A DNA stretch of 64,000 bases from Neorhizobium galegae bv. orientalis str. HAMBI 540 (GTDB taxonomy: Bacteria > Pseudomonadota > Alphaproteobacteria > Rhizobiales > Rhizobiaceae), in the NCBI RefSeq assembly GCF_000731315.1, contig NZ_HG938353.1, positions 62,001-126,000 on the forward strand, given 5' to 3'. Below are positions 9,032-17,615 of the stretch, one piece after another. The position numbers and the translations under genes are program-made. Each line of letters begins with the position of its first letter. Position 1 is the stretch's first letter. A model generated the notes under the pieces. It had not been told where the DNA came from. It saw only the letters and a list, made by a program, of their open reading frames with translations, and made no database searches.

Positions 9032-9961
9032 TCAAGTGGCGGAGCTGATCCTGCCGAGTGCCTGGCGCAGCCTCGGTGTCGCGAAATCCAGGAAGCTGCG
9101 CATCTTGAGCGGCATCTGGCCACGCGCGGCGTGGATGAGATGGATGGGGGCCGGCTCTGGCTCGAATGATTCCAGGATGATCCGGAGCGCACCGGCTTTG
9201 ATCGCGTCTTCCACTTGGTAGTGGAGCAGCCGCGTCACCCCGACATTGCGCATCGCGGCCTCCGCGGCGGCCTCGGCAGTCGAGACCGAAAGGCGGGGTG
9301 CAGCGATCATCCCAGCGGTCGTGCCTGATCCCGCCGACAACATGTGCCGAATTGGCGATGGGATTGGCCCTTCGAACGTCACCCATGGCATCCGTCGAAG
9401 GTCCTCGGGTGTCTGCGGAACGCCATCGACCGCCAGCAGGGCCGGGCTGGCGCAGGTGACCATCCGCATCGATCCGATCCGCGTCGCGACCAATGCGCTG
9501 TCCGGCAACTGCCCGATCCGGACGGCCATATCGACATGGTCGTCGACGAGATGGACGTTGCGATCGGCGAGCAGCAGGCGGATGTTGATCTCGGGGAACA
9601 GCGCCAGGAAGTCGATGACGATGGGCAGGACATGCAGCCGGCCGAACATGACCGGGGCAGTGATGACCAGTTCACCCTTCGGCGCGGTGAACTCGCCGGC
9701 TGCCTCGCGTTCGGCATCCTCGACCTGCTCGAGAATACGCCTCGCGGCCGCCACATAGGTGGCGCCCGCGTCGGTCAGGGTTAGTTTGCGGGTCGTACGG
9801 ATCAGCAGGCGCGCACCGAGCGACGCCTCGAGTTCGGAGATCTTCCGGCTGAGCGTCGGCACGGGAACTCGGAGCGCCCGGCCTGCGGCAGACAGGCTAC
9901 CCTTGTCCACCACCTCCAGCAGCATTGACATGGCTTCGAAGCGATCCATCCGCTTTTCCAT
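9032..9961 (-). CDS. LysR-family transcriptional regulator
   Basis: A 309-residue LysR-type regulator. The N-terminal winged helix-turn-helix is clear (FEAMSMLLEVVDKGSLSAAG, then LSRKISELEASLGARLL), and an effector-binding domain covers about residues 90-300. It diverges from the split-barrel/NTF2 pair that starts at 10070, with a 108-base gap. That is the usual LysR arrangement, so this pair is the likely target. An imperfect GAGT-N9-ACTC repeat (9975-9991) next to its own start is a possible binding site. A start four codons in (MDRFEAM, 9949) is equally plausible. The inducer is unknown. Confidence 0.92.
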   Translation of the reverse strand: MEKRMDRFEAMSMLLEVVDKGSLSAAGRALRVPVPTLSRKISELEASLGARLLIRTTRKLTLTDAGATYVAAARRILEQVEDAEREAAGEFTAPKGELVITAPVMFGRLHVLPIVIDFLALFPEINIRLLLADRNVHLVDDHVDMAVRIGQLPDSALVATRIGSMRMVTCASPALLAVDGVPQTPEDLRRMPWVTFEGPIPSPIRHMLSAGSGTTAGMIAAPRLSVSTAEAAAEAAMRNVGVTRLLHYQVEDAIKAGALRIILESFEPEPAPIHLIHAARGQMPLKMRSFLDFATPRLRQALGRISSAT

Positions 9962-10069
9962 TTTTTGGTAAGATGAGTTCCAATATTACTCTATTCTGCA
10001 GATTTGTGAAAAGAGGCATTGTCTCCACCAACTCGCCGGTCGCGGCTCCTGACCTGAAGGAGGTCCATC

Positions 10070-10702
10070 ATGTCCTATGGCTTTCTCGATATTGCCATAA
10101 CCCCCAGCGTCCGGGCCGCACAGAAAGCGATGGGCGTCGACCACATCTGGCAGAACTTCAACGGCGATCGCGACTTCGATCGACTGACGGAAAACGAAGC
10201 GGCCTTTATCGCCGCCCGCGACAGCTTCTACATGGCGTCGGTTTCGGAAACCGGCTGGCCCTATGTCCAGCATCGGGGCGGTCCGAGCGGTTTCCTGAAG
10301 GTGATCGATGACCGCACATTGGCTTTTGCCGATTACCGCGGCAATCGCCAGTACATCAGCACCGGCAATGTGGCAGCGAACGACCGGGTCAGCCTCTTCC
10401 TGATGGACTACGCGCATCGCGCCCGGCTGAAGATCTACGCGCATGTCGAAGAGGTGGCGCTCGACGCGGATCCTGAACTGACTATGCTGGTCACCGACCC
10501 GAATTACCGGGCCAGGATCGAGCGTATTTTCCGGCTGCGGCTCGAGAGTTTTGATTGGAACTGTCCGCAACACATCACGCCTCGCTTCACCGAGGGAGAA
10601 GTCAACGAAGCGGTTCGTCCTTTGAGGGAGCGTCTTGCCCAGCTCGAATCCGAAAACGTCGAGCTGCGTGCTCGCCTTGCCACCCCTGGAGATACCCAAT
10701 GA
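10070..10702 (+). CDS. Pyridoxamine 5'-phosphate oxidase-like split-barrel protein
   Basis: A 210-residue protein of the flavin-binding split-barrel superfamily. It contains the family core ([20 protein letters not shown], then [20 protein letters not shown] and [12 protein letters not shown]). The C-terminal 30 residues are rich in Leu, Glu and Arg and probably helical or coiled-coil. GAAGGAGG eight bases upstream supports the ATG. The next gene overlaps its stop by ATGA, so the two are translationally coupled. Members bind FMN or F420, but substrate and exact cofactor cannot be told from sequence alone. Likely controlled by the divergent LysR protein. Confidence 0.82.
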   Translation: MSYGFLDIAITPSVRAAQKAMGVDHIWQNFNGDRDFDRLTENEAAFIAARDSFYMASVSETGWPYVQHRGGPSGFLKVIDDRTLAFADYRGNRQYISTGNVAANDRVSLFLMDYAHRARLKIYAHVEEVALDADPELTMLVTDPNYRARIERIFRLRLESFDWNCPQHITPRFTEGEVNEAVRPLRERLAQLESENVELRARLATPGDTQ

Positions 10703-11169
10703 GCGATCAACGTCCTCCACTGCCACCGTTCACGCTGGAAACGGCTGTCGAAAAAGTCCGGCTTGCGGAAGACGGCTGGAACAGCCGCGACCCGGCCCGC
10801 GTGGCGCTGGCTTATACTGTCGATAGCTTTTGGCGCAACCGCGCCGAATTCGTCCAGGGGCGTGAAGCGATCGTCGGTTTCCTCGCGCGCAAATGGCAAC
10901 GAGAGCTGGACTACCGGCTCATCAAGGAGCTGTGGGGTTTTGGCGAGAACCGCATAGCCGTACGCTTCGCCTACGAGTGGCACGACGACAGCGGCAACTG
11001 GTTTCGCTCTTATGGTAACGAGAACTGGGAGTTTGACGAAAACGGCCTGATGCGCCGGCGCTTCGCCTCCATCAACGACGCACCCATCCGCGAGAGCGAC
11101 CGCCGCTATCACTGGCCCCTCGGCCGGCGGCCGGACGACCATCCCAGCCTTAGCGATCTGGGCTTTTGA
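10699..11169 (+). CDS. NTF2-like (DUF1348-type) protein
   Basis: A 156-residue protein of the nuclear-transport-factor-2-like fold, closest in appearance to the DUF1348 group. Typical features are the N-terminal helix [20 protein letters not shown], the [22 protein letters not shown] segment and the C-terminal [11 protein letters not shown] block. Start at 10699 is set by the ATGA overlap with the preceding gene; a longer upstream reading of the frame would lie inside that gene. The family is a general cone-shaped fold used by many enzymes and binding proteins, so no reaction is assigned. Coupling suggests it works with the split-barrel protein. Confidence 0.85.
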   Translation: MSDQRPPLPPFTLETAVEKVRLAEDGWNSRDPARVALAYTVDSFWRNRAEFVQGREAIVGFLARKWQRELDYRLIKELWGFGENRIAVRFAYEWHDDSGNWFRSYGNENWEFDENGLMRRRFASINDAPIRESDRRYHWPLGRRPDDHPSLSDLGF

Positions 11170-11205
11170 CCCCCAGGGGATTTTTAGGGACATCTTTCAC
11201 CCGCC

Positions 11206-11748
11206 ATGGAACTGTCGTCTTTCGACATTCTTGCCCCAGGGCTGCCGATCGTCTTCTGCGGCATAAACCCAAGTCTGAAAGCGGCCGTCACCGGCCACAA
11301 CTTCGGATCGGCGTCGAACCGCTTCTGGTCTGTACTCCATCTCTCCGGCTTTACCTCCGAGAAAATCTCGGCGGCTGAGGACCGGCGCCTGCTCGATTTT
11401 GGCTGCGGCGTTACCGCCGCAGTCAATCGCGCGACCCGCAGTGCTGCCGAACTCCAGCATCACGAGTTCAGGAAATCCGCAGATGCGTTTCGCGCCAAGC
11501 TCGAGCACTTTCGACCTCAGACCATAGCGTTTCTCGGCAAGGCCGCCTACGAGGCGATCGAAGGCGGTAAAGTCGACTGGGGACCGCAGACCTCCCGATT
11601 TTGCGGTGCCGGCGTGTGGATTTTGCCGAACCCGAGCGGCCTTAATCGCAGCTTCAGCCTTGTGGATCTTGTTGAGGCCTATACGGCGCTGAGAACCTCC
11701 CGCTCGTCATCTCTGGTTGATTGGATGAACCGGCGGTTTTCCGAATGA
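11206..11748 (+). CDS. mug: G/U mismatch-specific DNA glycosylase (Mug/TDG family)
   Basis: A 180-residue DNA-repair enzyme that removes uracil or alkylated cytosine derivatives opposite guanine. The two family signatures are present: GINPSLKAAVTGHNFG near residues 19-34, with Asn of GINPS as the catalytic residue, and NPSGLNRSFSL near residue 145, the intercalation motif. Length is close to the usual 165-180. It follows the NTF2-like gene by 36 bases but has no obvious functional link to it. Confidence 0.92.
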   Translation: MELSSFDILAPGLPIVFCGINPSLKAAVTGHNFGSASNRFWSVLHLSGFTSEKISAAEDRRLLDFGCGVTAAVNRATRSAAELQHHEFRKSADAFRAKLEHFRPQTIAFLGKAAYEAIEGGKVDWGPQTSRFCGAGVWILPNPSGLNRSFSLVDLVEAYTALRTSRSSSLVDWMNRRFSE

Positions 11749-11913
11749 GCGCTTCAAAAAGCGTTGTTTCACGCGTCTGAAGCTTTCTCGAACGCGCTCC
11801 AGCGAACGGATAATTTCCGGCGGATCGTCGAGCGGGGAGCACGAGGCTCTATTGATCCGCGCTCCAGGTTGTGTCACGTGCATGCTACATGAGGTTTTCC
11901 TGAAGAAGAGAAA

Positions 11914-13446
11914 ATGAATCGTGGGAGCGTGGACGCGGTGCGTTCCGAAGAGTTGAAAAAGCCCGGCCGGCTGGCAGGGCTTCTGGCCGGTGGCCTTGGG
12001 CCTGCGGCGCTTTTTCTCGGCGCCTATTTCTTGCTGAGCGTCGCTGTTCGCCTGGCGCTTCCCAACGCGCTGACGCTGGACGAGGCCGAGCAGGCGTTGT
12101 TTTCGCAATATTGGCTGGCCGGTTACGGGCCGCAGCCGCCTTTCTACAACTGGGTTCAGAATGCCTTTGTCAGCGTGACCGGCATTTCGCTTTTCTCGCT
12201 GACCCTGCCGAAATTCCTGATGCTGCTGTTGTGCTACGTGTTTTTCGGCATGGCCGCCCGCGAGCTCCATACGCGGCCCGGCTTTGCGGCGCTGGCGATG
12301 TTGAGCCTGCTCACCCTGCCGCAACTCTCCTACATGCCACAGCAGGATCTGACCCACACCGTCGCGGTGCTGATGGCGACGGCGCTGTTCCTCTACGGGC
12401 TCTTCCGAACCCTTGTCCGGGCGGATTGGCAGGGCTACCTCATCGTTGGAGTCGCGATCGGCATCGGCACGATCTCGAAATACAATTTCGCGCTGCTGCC
12501 CGCCGCTACCATCATCGCCGTATTCTGCGACAGGGAATGGCGCCCCCGTCTTTTTGATCCGCGCATCCTGGCGACTGCGATCGTCAGCCTGGTCATCGTC
12601 CTCCCGCACGCCCTCTGGCTTCTCGGCCACCTCGATCTCGCGACATCTGGCACGATCGGCAAGATGGTCGAGGCGAACATACCGCATGGCGCCGTTCGTA
12701 TTGTACGCGCCCTCGGCTCGCTGATGCTTGCCTGCGTGGCGTTCGGCGCGCTGACGGTCGTCATCTTCGCGGTCGCCTTTAAAAGGGAGTTCAGGCAATC
12801 GCTGAAGGCAGGCGACCGCTGGACGCGTCTTCTGGGGCTGATGATGGCGGTGGGCCTGCTCGGCGTCGTGCTCGTCATCCTTTTCACCGGGACGACCAAG
12901 ATTACGGAGCGCTGGCTCGATCCCTATCTTCTGCCTTTGCCGCTTTATCTGCTTCTGAAGCTGGAACGAGCGGGCGTTGATACCACGTCCCATCTCAGGC
13001 GCTTCGTCCCCGTCTTCGCCGTCATCATGCTCGTGACGCTGGTGCCGCTGGCGGGGAAGACACTGACGGGCGGGCTCACCGGCGGCTACACCCGGATCAA
13101 CTATCCGTTTGCATCCGTCGCCGAGGCTCTGAAAGCTGAAGGTCGACCGGTGGTGATCATTGCGGCCGGCATGAACCTGGCTGGCAACATGCGGCTACAG
13201 TTTCCCGATGTGCCGGTCATCAATTCGGAGCAGCCGATCGCGGGATTCCCGGCTCCTAACGCCGTGAAGGGGCCAGTTCTGGCGATCTGGACCGACGAAG
13301 GGTCGGCATCTGGCTCGCCGCCGATCGATCTTTCCTCCATCGAGACGCTCGGATTGACCCCAACGCCTGCAAAATCCCTCTCCCGGCCTTATTATTACGG
13401 CGACGGTAAAATTCAACTCAACCTCGGTTATCTCTGGCTTCGCTGA
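11914..13446 (+). CDS. GT39/ArnT-like integral membrane glycosyltransferase
   Basis: A 510-residue membrane protein of the dolichyl-phosphate-mannose/ArnT glycosyltransferase superfamily (GT-C fold). The first luminal loop carries the expected acidic motif LTLDEAEQALFSQYW (about residues 55-69) followed by GPQPPFYNW, typical of ArnT-like enzymes. About ten hydrophobic segments cover residues 25-375. A soluble C-terminal domain follows (FASVAEALKAEGRPVVIIA). Such enzymes transfer sugars from lipid carriers to lipid A, other lipids or proteins; the acceptor here is unknown. It stands alone. Confidence 0.85.
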   Translation: MNRGSVDAVRSEELKKPGRLAGLLAGGLGPAALFLGAYFLLSVAVRLALPNALTLDEAEQALFSQYWLAGYGPQPPFYNWVQNAFVSVTGISLFSLTLPKFLMLLLCYVFFGMAARELHTRPGFAALAMLSLLTLPQLSYMPQQDLTHTVAVLMATALFLYGLFRTLVRADWQGYLIVGVAIGIGTISKYNFALLPAATIIAVFCDREWRPRLFDPRILATAIVSLVIVLPHALWLLGHLDLATSGTIGKMVEANIPHGAVRIVRALGSLMLACVAFGALTVVIFAVAFKREFRQSLKAGDRWTRLLGLMMAVGLLGVVLVILFTGTTKITERWLDPYLLPLPLYLLLKLERAGVDTTSHLRRFVPVFAVIMLVTLVPLAGKTLTGGLTGGYTRINYPFASVAEALKAEGRPVVIIAAGMNLAGNMRLQFPDVPVINSEQPIAGFPAPNAVKGPVLAIWTDEGSASGSPPIDLSSIETLGLTPTPAKSLSRPYYYGDGKIQLNLGYLWLR

Positions 13447-13527
13447 AGACGGTAGGCAAACCGGCGATGCTGATATATCTGTTCGGGAAGCCTGTTTGCA
13501 GGCGACAAAGGCTTAGAGGAGATTCCG

Positions 13528-14235
13528 ATGGCTGAGATGGAAAAGGTCGCGCTGATTACCGGCGGCGGGCGCGGCATGGGTGAGGCGATCGCCCGCGAAC
13601 TGCACGCTCAGGGTTACAAGCTTGCACTGATGTCGCCCTCGGAAAGCTGCGAGAAGCTGGCAGCCGAGCTCGGCGGCGTCGCCTCGCGGGGCGTCGCGGA
13701 AAAGGCCGAGGACATCCAGGCGATTTTCGACCTCACCATGAAGACCTATGGCCGCATCGATGCCGTGGTCAATCATACCGGCCATCCGCCGAAGGGCGAC
13801 CTGCTCGATATCAGCGACGAGGACTGGACGCTCGGTTCGGACATGATGATCCTGTCACTGGTGCGCATGGCGCGCCTGGTGACTCCGGTCATGCTGAGCC
13901 AAGGCAAGGGCGCCTTCGTCAACATCACCACTTTCGCCGCCTACGAGCCCTCGCTCGTCTTCCCGGTTTCGTGCACTTATCGTGCAGCTGCAGGTGCCTT
14001 CGCAAAGCTCTATTCGGATCGCTATGCGGCCGACAATATCCGCATGAACTGCATCCTGCCGGGGTTCATCGACAGCCTCGACCATAAGCCGGGGACGGCG
14101 GAAAAGGTACCGATGAAGCGCGTCGGACAGGTGGAAGAAGTTGCGAAGACAGCCGCCTTCCTCCTTTCGGATGGTGCGGGATACATCACCGGCCAGAACA
14201 TCCGCGTTGATGGCGGTATAACTCGCCACGTCTGA
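13528..14235 (+). CDS. Short-chain dehydrogenase/reductase family protein with atypical active site
   Basis: A 235-residue protein with the classical SDR fold. The cofactor motif is TGGGRGMGEA (residues 11-20), an N-x-x-G equivalent is VNHTGH, and the C-terminal end is NIRVDGGITRHV. Aligning on the conserved NIRMNCILPGF block places Thr135, Ser148 and Arg152 where classical SDRs have the catalytic Ser, Tyr and Lys (SCTYR in place of YxxxK). Nearby Tyr151 is followed four residues on by Ala, so no shift restores YxxxK. It may have an altered or non-redox role. It lies 15 bases before the proline-racemase-like gene, suggesting one operon. Confidence 0.88.
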   Translation: MAEMEKVALITGGGRGMGEAIARELHAQGYKLALMSPSESCEKLAAELGGVASRGVAEKAEDIQAIFDLTMKTYGRIDAVVNHTGHPPKGDLLDISDEDWTLGSDMMILSLVRMARLVTPVMLSQGKGAFVNITTFAAYEPSLVFPVSCTYRAAAGAFAKLYSDRYAADNIRMNCILPGFIDSLDHKPGTAEKVPMKRVGQVEEVAKTAAFLLSDGAGYITGQNIRVDGGITRHV

Positions 14236-14250
14236 TCGGGAGCATATGGG

Positions 14251-15288
14251 ATGAGATGGAAGCGCACGATCCAGCTGCTGGACGTTCATTGCGAGGGTGA
14301 GATCGGCAAGGTCGCAATCGGCGGCGTGCCGAAGATCCCGGGCGAAACGGTTGCCGCCCAGCTTCACTGGCTGAACACCGATCCCAAGGGCAACGAGCTT
14401 CGCCGGTTCCTCTGCCTCGAGCCGCGCGGAGCGCCGATCGGCTCCGTCAATCTGCTGCTGCCGCCGAAGCATCCTGATGCGGACGCCGCCTTCATCATCC
14501 TGCAGCCGGACCAGGCGCATGCGAGTTCCGGGTCGAACTCGATCTGCGTGACGACGGCGCTTCTGGAATCCGGCATTGTCGAAATGCAGGAGCCTGAAAC
14601 CGTCGTCATTCTGGAAACCGCGGCCGGCCTCGTGCGTGCGACCGCCACCTGCCGCGACGGGCGTTGCGAAAAGGTGAAGCTCACCATGGTGCCGTCCTTC
14701 GTGCATCAGCTCGATGTCAAGGTTCAGACCCCGTCATGGGGCGAGATTACCCTCGACCTTTGTTATGGCGGGATCTTTTACGGACTGGTGGATGTCGGCC
14801 AGATCGACCTGACCATCGAGAAGGGCAATGCGGCGGCGCTCGTCCAGGCGGGCATGGTGCTAAAGGACCTGATCAACAGGCAGGTCGAGGTCGTGCATCC
14901 GGAAATTCCGGCAATCTCAGGCGTCGCTTATGTGATGTTCCGCAATACGGAGGCTGACGGTACAGTGCGCACCTGCACGACGATGTGGCCGGGGAGGGCG
15001 GACCGTTCGCCCTGCGGCACCGGCAATTCCGCCAATCTGGCAGCGCTTCATGCGCGCGGCAAGGTAAAGGTGGGGGACGTCTTCAAGTCACGCTCGATCA
15101 TCGGTTCCCAGTTCGAGGTGGGACTGGCGTCCGAAACGGAGGTCGCCGGAAAGCCGGCGATCATTCCGACGATCACCGGCCGCGGGTTCACCTTCGGTCT
15201 GCATCAGATCGCACTCGATCCGTTCGATCCGCTGTCGGACGGCTTTGCGATGACCGACGTATGGGGGCCGTCCGCCGGAGAAATCTGA
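14251..15288 (+). CDS. Proline racemase superfamily protein (hydroxyproline epimerase-like, Ser/Cys type)
   Basis: A 345-residue cytoplasmic member of the proline racemase superfamily, which epimerises or dehydrates proline and hydroxyproline without cofactor. The second catalytic motif DRSPCGTGNSA is intact, with Cys255. The first motif is SSGSNS, so Ser93 stands where the first catalytic Cys of MCGH normally is. Some superfamily members are known to use non-Cys residues at one site, and these include 3-hydroxyproline dehydratases and epimerase variants. Exact substrate is therefore uncertain. The ATG at 14251 follows GGGAGCATATGGG. The upstream SDR may act in the same pathway. Confidence 0.87.
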   Translation: MRWKRTIQLLDVHCEGEIGKVAIGGVPKIPGETVAAQLHWLNTDPKGNELRRFLCLEPRGAPIGSVNLLLPPKHPDADAAFIILQPDQAHASSGSNSICVTTALLESGIVEMQEPETVVILETAAGLVRATATCRDGRCEKVKLTMVPSFVHQLDVKVQTPSWGEITLDLCYGGIFYGLVDVGQIDLTIEKGNAAALVQAGMVLKDLINRQVEVVHPEIPAISGVAYVMFRNTEADGTVRTCTTMWPGRADRSPCGTGNSANLAALHARGKVKVGDVFKSRSIIGSQFEVGLASETEVAGKPAIIPTITGRGFTFGLHQIALDPFDPLSDGFAMTDVWGPSAGEI

Positions 15289-15292
15289 GCTT

Positions 15293-16219
15293 TCAGATTT
15301 CCTTGCCGTTGCCGGTCGTCTGTTCCATGTCGCCCGGCTTCAGCACCAGCGAATTGACACCTTCGGTCGTTGCGGGGGCGCTCGGGCCCGGGACAACACC
15401 CAGCTCCTGCATCTGCATGAATTTGTAGGCGCCGAAGACGTCGCCCTTCTCGGCAGCTTTGCCGTACATTTCGGCAGCCTTCAGAGCATTTGCTTCGATG
15501 CCTTCGCCGGCTTCGTACATCAGCCCGAGATTGATCATCGCATCGGCATTGCCGCGCTGGGCCGCGAGGTCGTACCAGGCGATCGCCGTCTGGTCGTCCT
15601 GCTCTACCAGATGGCCTTCGTCATAGATCGCGCCAATGTTGAAGGCGGCGGTATCGTCGCCTTCCGCTGCCGCCTTTTCAAACCAGCTGAGCGCCCGCTT
15701 GACATCCGGCTGGGTGCCGAGGCCATCGCGATAGGCGACACCGAGATTGTAGGCGGCAAGAACGTTGCCGCTGTTGGCGGCTTCCGTATAGAACTGGAAT
15801 TCGGATCGCTCGTCGCCGAGCCGGCCCATCAGCATGCCGAAATTGACCTTGGCGGCGGGATATCCGGCCTTAACCGCAACGTCATACGCGCTCATCGCCT
15901 GGCCGGCCTGCTGGGTCTTGTTGAGAGCCCGGCCGAGCTGATAGGCGAAGCGCGGGTTGCCGGTCGTGTCATAGGCCATGCGGCAGGCATCGACCGCGGT
16001 GCCGTCTATATCGGAAATGCCAACCGGGGCGAATTCGCCGTTGCGCTGCTGATCGTAGGGGCTGCCGGCGAGGCGATCGCACTCCGTCTGCATGGCGGAC
16101 GCGAGCTGCAGGTTGGCCCGCTCCTCGGCGCCTAGCGAAACCGTCAGCGCGCAGAGCGCTGCTGCAGTACCTGTGGCAATCGCAAAACCCCTGTTGACTT
16201 TGGAGAAGCGGGATTTCAT
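15293..16219 (-). CDS. Exported Sel1-repeat (TPR-like) protein
   Basis: A 308-residue protein with an N-terminal signal peptide (hydrophobic AIATGTAAALCALTVSLGA, residues 13-31). It then has at least four Sel1-like repeats of about 36 residues. Clear units begin near SEFQFYTEAANSGNVLAAYN, RALSWFEKAAAEGDDTAAFN, TAIAWYDLAAQRGNADAMIN and KAAEMYGKAAEKGDVFGAYK. Sel1 repeats form helical scaffolds for protein-protein contact. The C-terminal 35 residues are low in structure. Rhizobial relatives include exopolysaccharide regulators, but no specific role is shown here. It converges on the racemase-like gene and diverges from pyrC. Confidence 0.85.
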   Translation of the reverse strand: MKSRFSKVNRGFAIATGTAAALCALTVSLGAEERANLQLASAMQTECDRLAGSPYDQQRNGEFAPVGISDIDGTAVDACRMAYDTTGNPRFAYQLGRALNKTQQAGQAMSAYDVAVKAGYPAAKVNFGMLMGRLGDERSEFQFYTEAANSGNVLAAYNLGVAYRDGLGTQPDVKRALSWFEKAAAEGDDTAAFNIGAIYDEGHLVEQDDQTAIAWYDLAAQRGNADAMINLGLMYEAGEGIEANALKAAEMYGKAAEKGDVFGAYKFMQMQELGVVPGPSAPATTEGVNSLVLKPGDMEQTTGNGKEI

Positions 16220-16450
16220 TGTTCGCTCCGATTTACTGATTCTTCAGATTGCTTAACGAACGCTGCAAGCGGGCGCCGGTTCCGTGTGCCTTTCATCTTT
16301 CATGCGTGATGAACCTCTGGATCCCGCACGTTTGCGTGAGAAGTAATCTGCATCGGGCCTGCTGGATTGTAGGTTCCTCGCATGATCGGATTGTTTTGGC
16401 CGAGCCATTGATGTTATGGCGGACAAATCGATCACGTCCGGAAGCTTCCT

Positions 16451-17494
16451 ATGAAAACGCTCACGCTCCGCCGCCCCGATGACTGGCACCTGCACCTGCG
16501 TGACGGCGACGTCCTGCAGGCGGTGATCGGCGATACCAGCCGGCATTTCGCGCGTGCCATCATCATGCCCAACCTGGTGCCGCCGGTGGTGACGACCTCG
16601 GATGCCAAGGCCTATCGTGAGCGCATTCTCGCCGCCCTTCCGGCAGGTGACCGCTTCGAGCCGCTGATGACGCTCTACCTGACGGAGCATACCGATCCGG
16701 ACGATGTGGAAGAGGGAGGCAAGAGCGGCCTGATCTCAGCCGTGAAGCTTTATCCCGCTGGCGCCACGACCAATTCCCATGGCGGCGTGCGCGACTTCAA
16801 CAAGGCAATGCCGGTTCTGGAGCGGATGGCGAAGATCGGCCTACCACTCTGCGTGCACGGCGAGGTGACCACGCCGGAAGTCGACATCTTCGACCGCGAG
16901 GCCGTCTTCATCGAGACCGTGCTCGATCCGTTGCGCAAACGCCTGCCGGAACTGAAAGTCACCATGGAACATGTGACGACTGCCGACGGCATCGATTACA
17001 TCAAGTCGTCGAAGGGCAATCTCGCCGGTTCGATCACCACCCACCACCTGATCATCAATCGCAATGCCATCCTGGTCGGCGGCATTCGCCCGCACTATTA
17101 CTGCCTGCCCGTCGCCAAACGCGAGAACCATCGCCTCGCACTACGCGCGGCAGCGACATCCGGTGATGCGCGCTTCTTCCTCGGCACCGATTCCGCCCCT
17201 CATGTCGATCCGCTGAAGGAATGCGCCTGCGGCTGCGCCGGCATCTATACGTCGGTCAACACCATGAGCTGCCTTGCGCATGTGTTTGAGGACGACAATG
17301 CGCTCGACAAGCTGGAGGCGTTCACCTCGCTCAACGGCCCGGCCTGGTATGGCCTGAAGCCGAATGAAGAGATTATCACGCTTGAAAAGCGCGACGAGCC
17401 GGTGAAGTTTCCGGACAAGCGCGATAGCGGCGCCGGGCCAATCACGGTCTTCGATCCGATGTTCCCGCTTCATTGGCATGTGTTTGATAAGTAA
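16451..17494 (+). CDS. pyrC: Dihydroorotase (class II)
   Basis: Catalyses the reversible cyclisation of carbamoyl-aspartate to dihydroorotate in pyrimidine synthesis. The 347 residues match the short class II enzyme. The zinc-binding HxH is [10 protein letters not shown] (His13 and His15). The carbamylated lysine lies in [13 protein letters not shown] (Lys99). Further metal or substrate motifs are [19 protein letters not shown] and [10 protein letters not shown]. pyrE lies 1.4 kb downstream on the same strand, with a diguanylate cyclase gene between. Confidence 0.96.
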   Translation: MKTLTLRRPDDWHLHLRDGDVLQAVIGDTSRHFARAIIMPNLVPPVVTTSDAKAYRERILAALPAGDRFEPLMTLYLTEHTDPDDVEEGGKSGLISAVKLYPAGATTNSHGGVRDFNKAMPVLERMAKIGLPLCVHGEVTTPEVDIFDREAVFIETVLDPLRKRLPELKVTMEHVTTADGIDYIKSSKGNLAGSITTHHLIINRNAILVGGIRPHYYCLPVAKRENHRLALRAAATSGDARFFLGTDSAPHVDPLKECACGCAGIYTSVNTMSCLAHVFEDDNALDKLEAFTSLNGPAWYGLKPNEEIITLEKRDEPVKFPDKRDSGAGPITVFDPMFPLHWHVFDK

Positions 17495-17500
17495 ATGCTA

Positions 17501-17530
17501 ATGGTATCCGGATTGATGGTATCCAGATCG
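17501..17530. repeat. Two tandem 15-base repeats after pyrC
   Basis: Positions 17501-17515 and 17516-17530 are tandem copies starting ATGGTATCC and differ at two of 15 bases. They lie seven bases after the pyrC stop and 85 bases before the diguanylate cyclase start. They could be a binding site or a chance duplication. Confidence 0.5.
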
Positions 17531-17615
17531 ATCCGGTAACCTTTTGGATAGAATCCGGGCTTAGCTTGGCGCCCAAGATTTTCCCGCGGGGATGTACCCG
17601 AAGAGAGAGCTAGGC

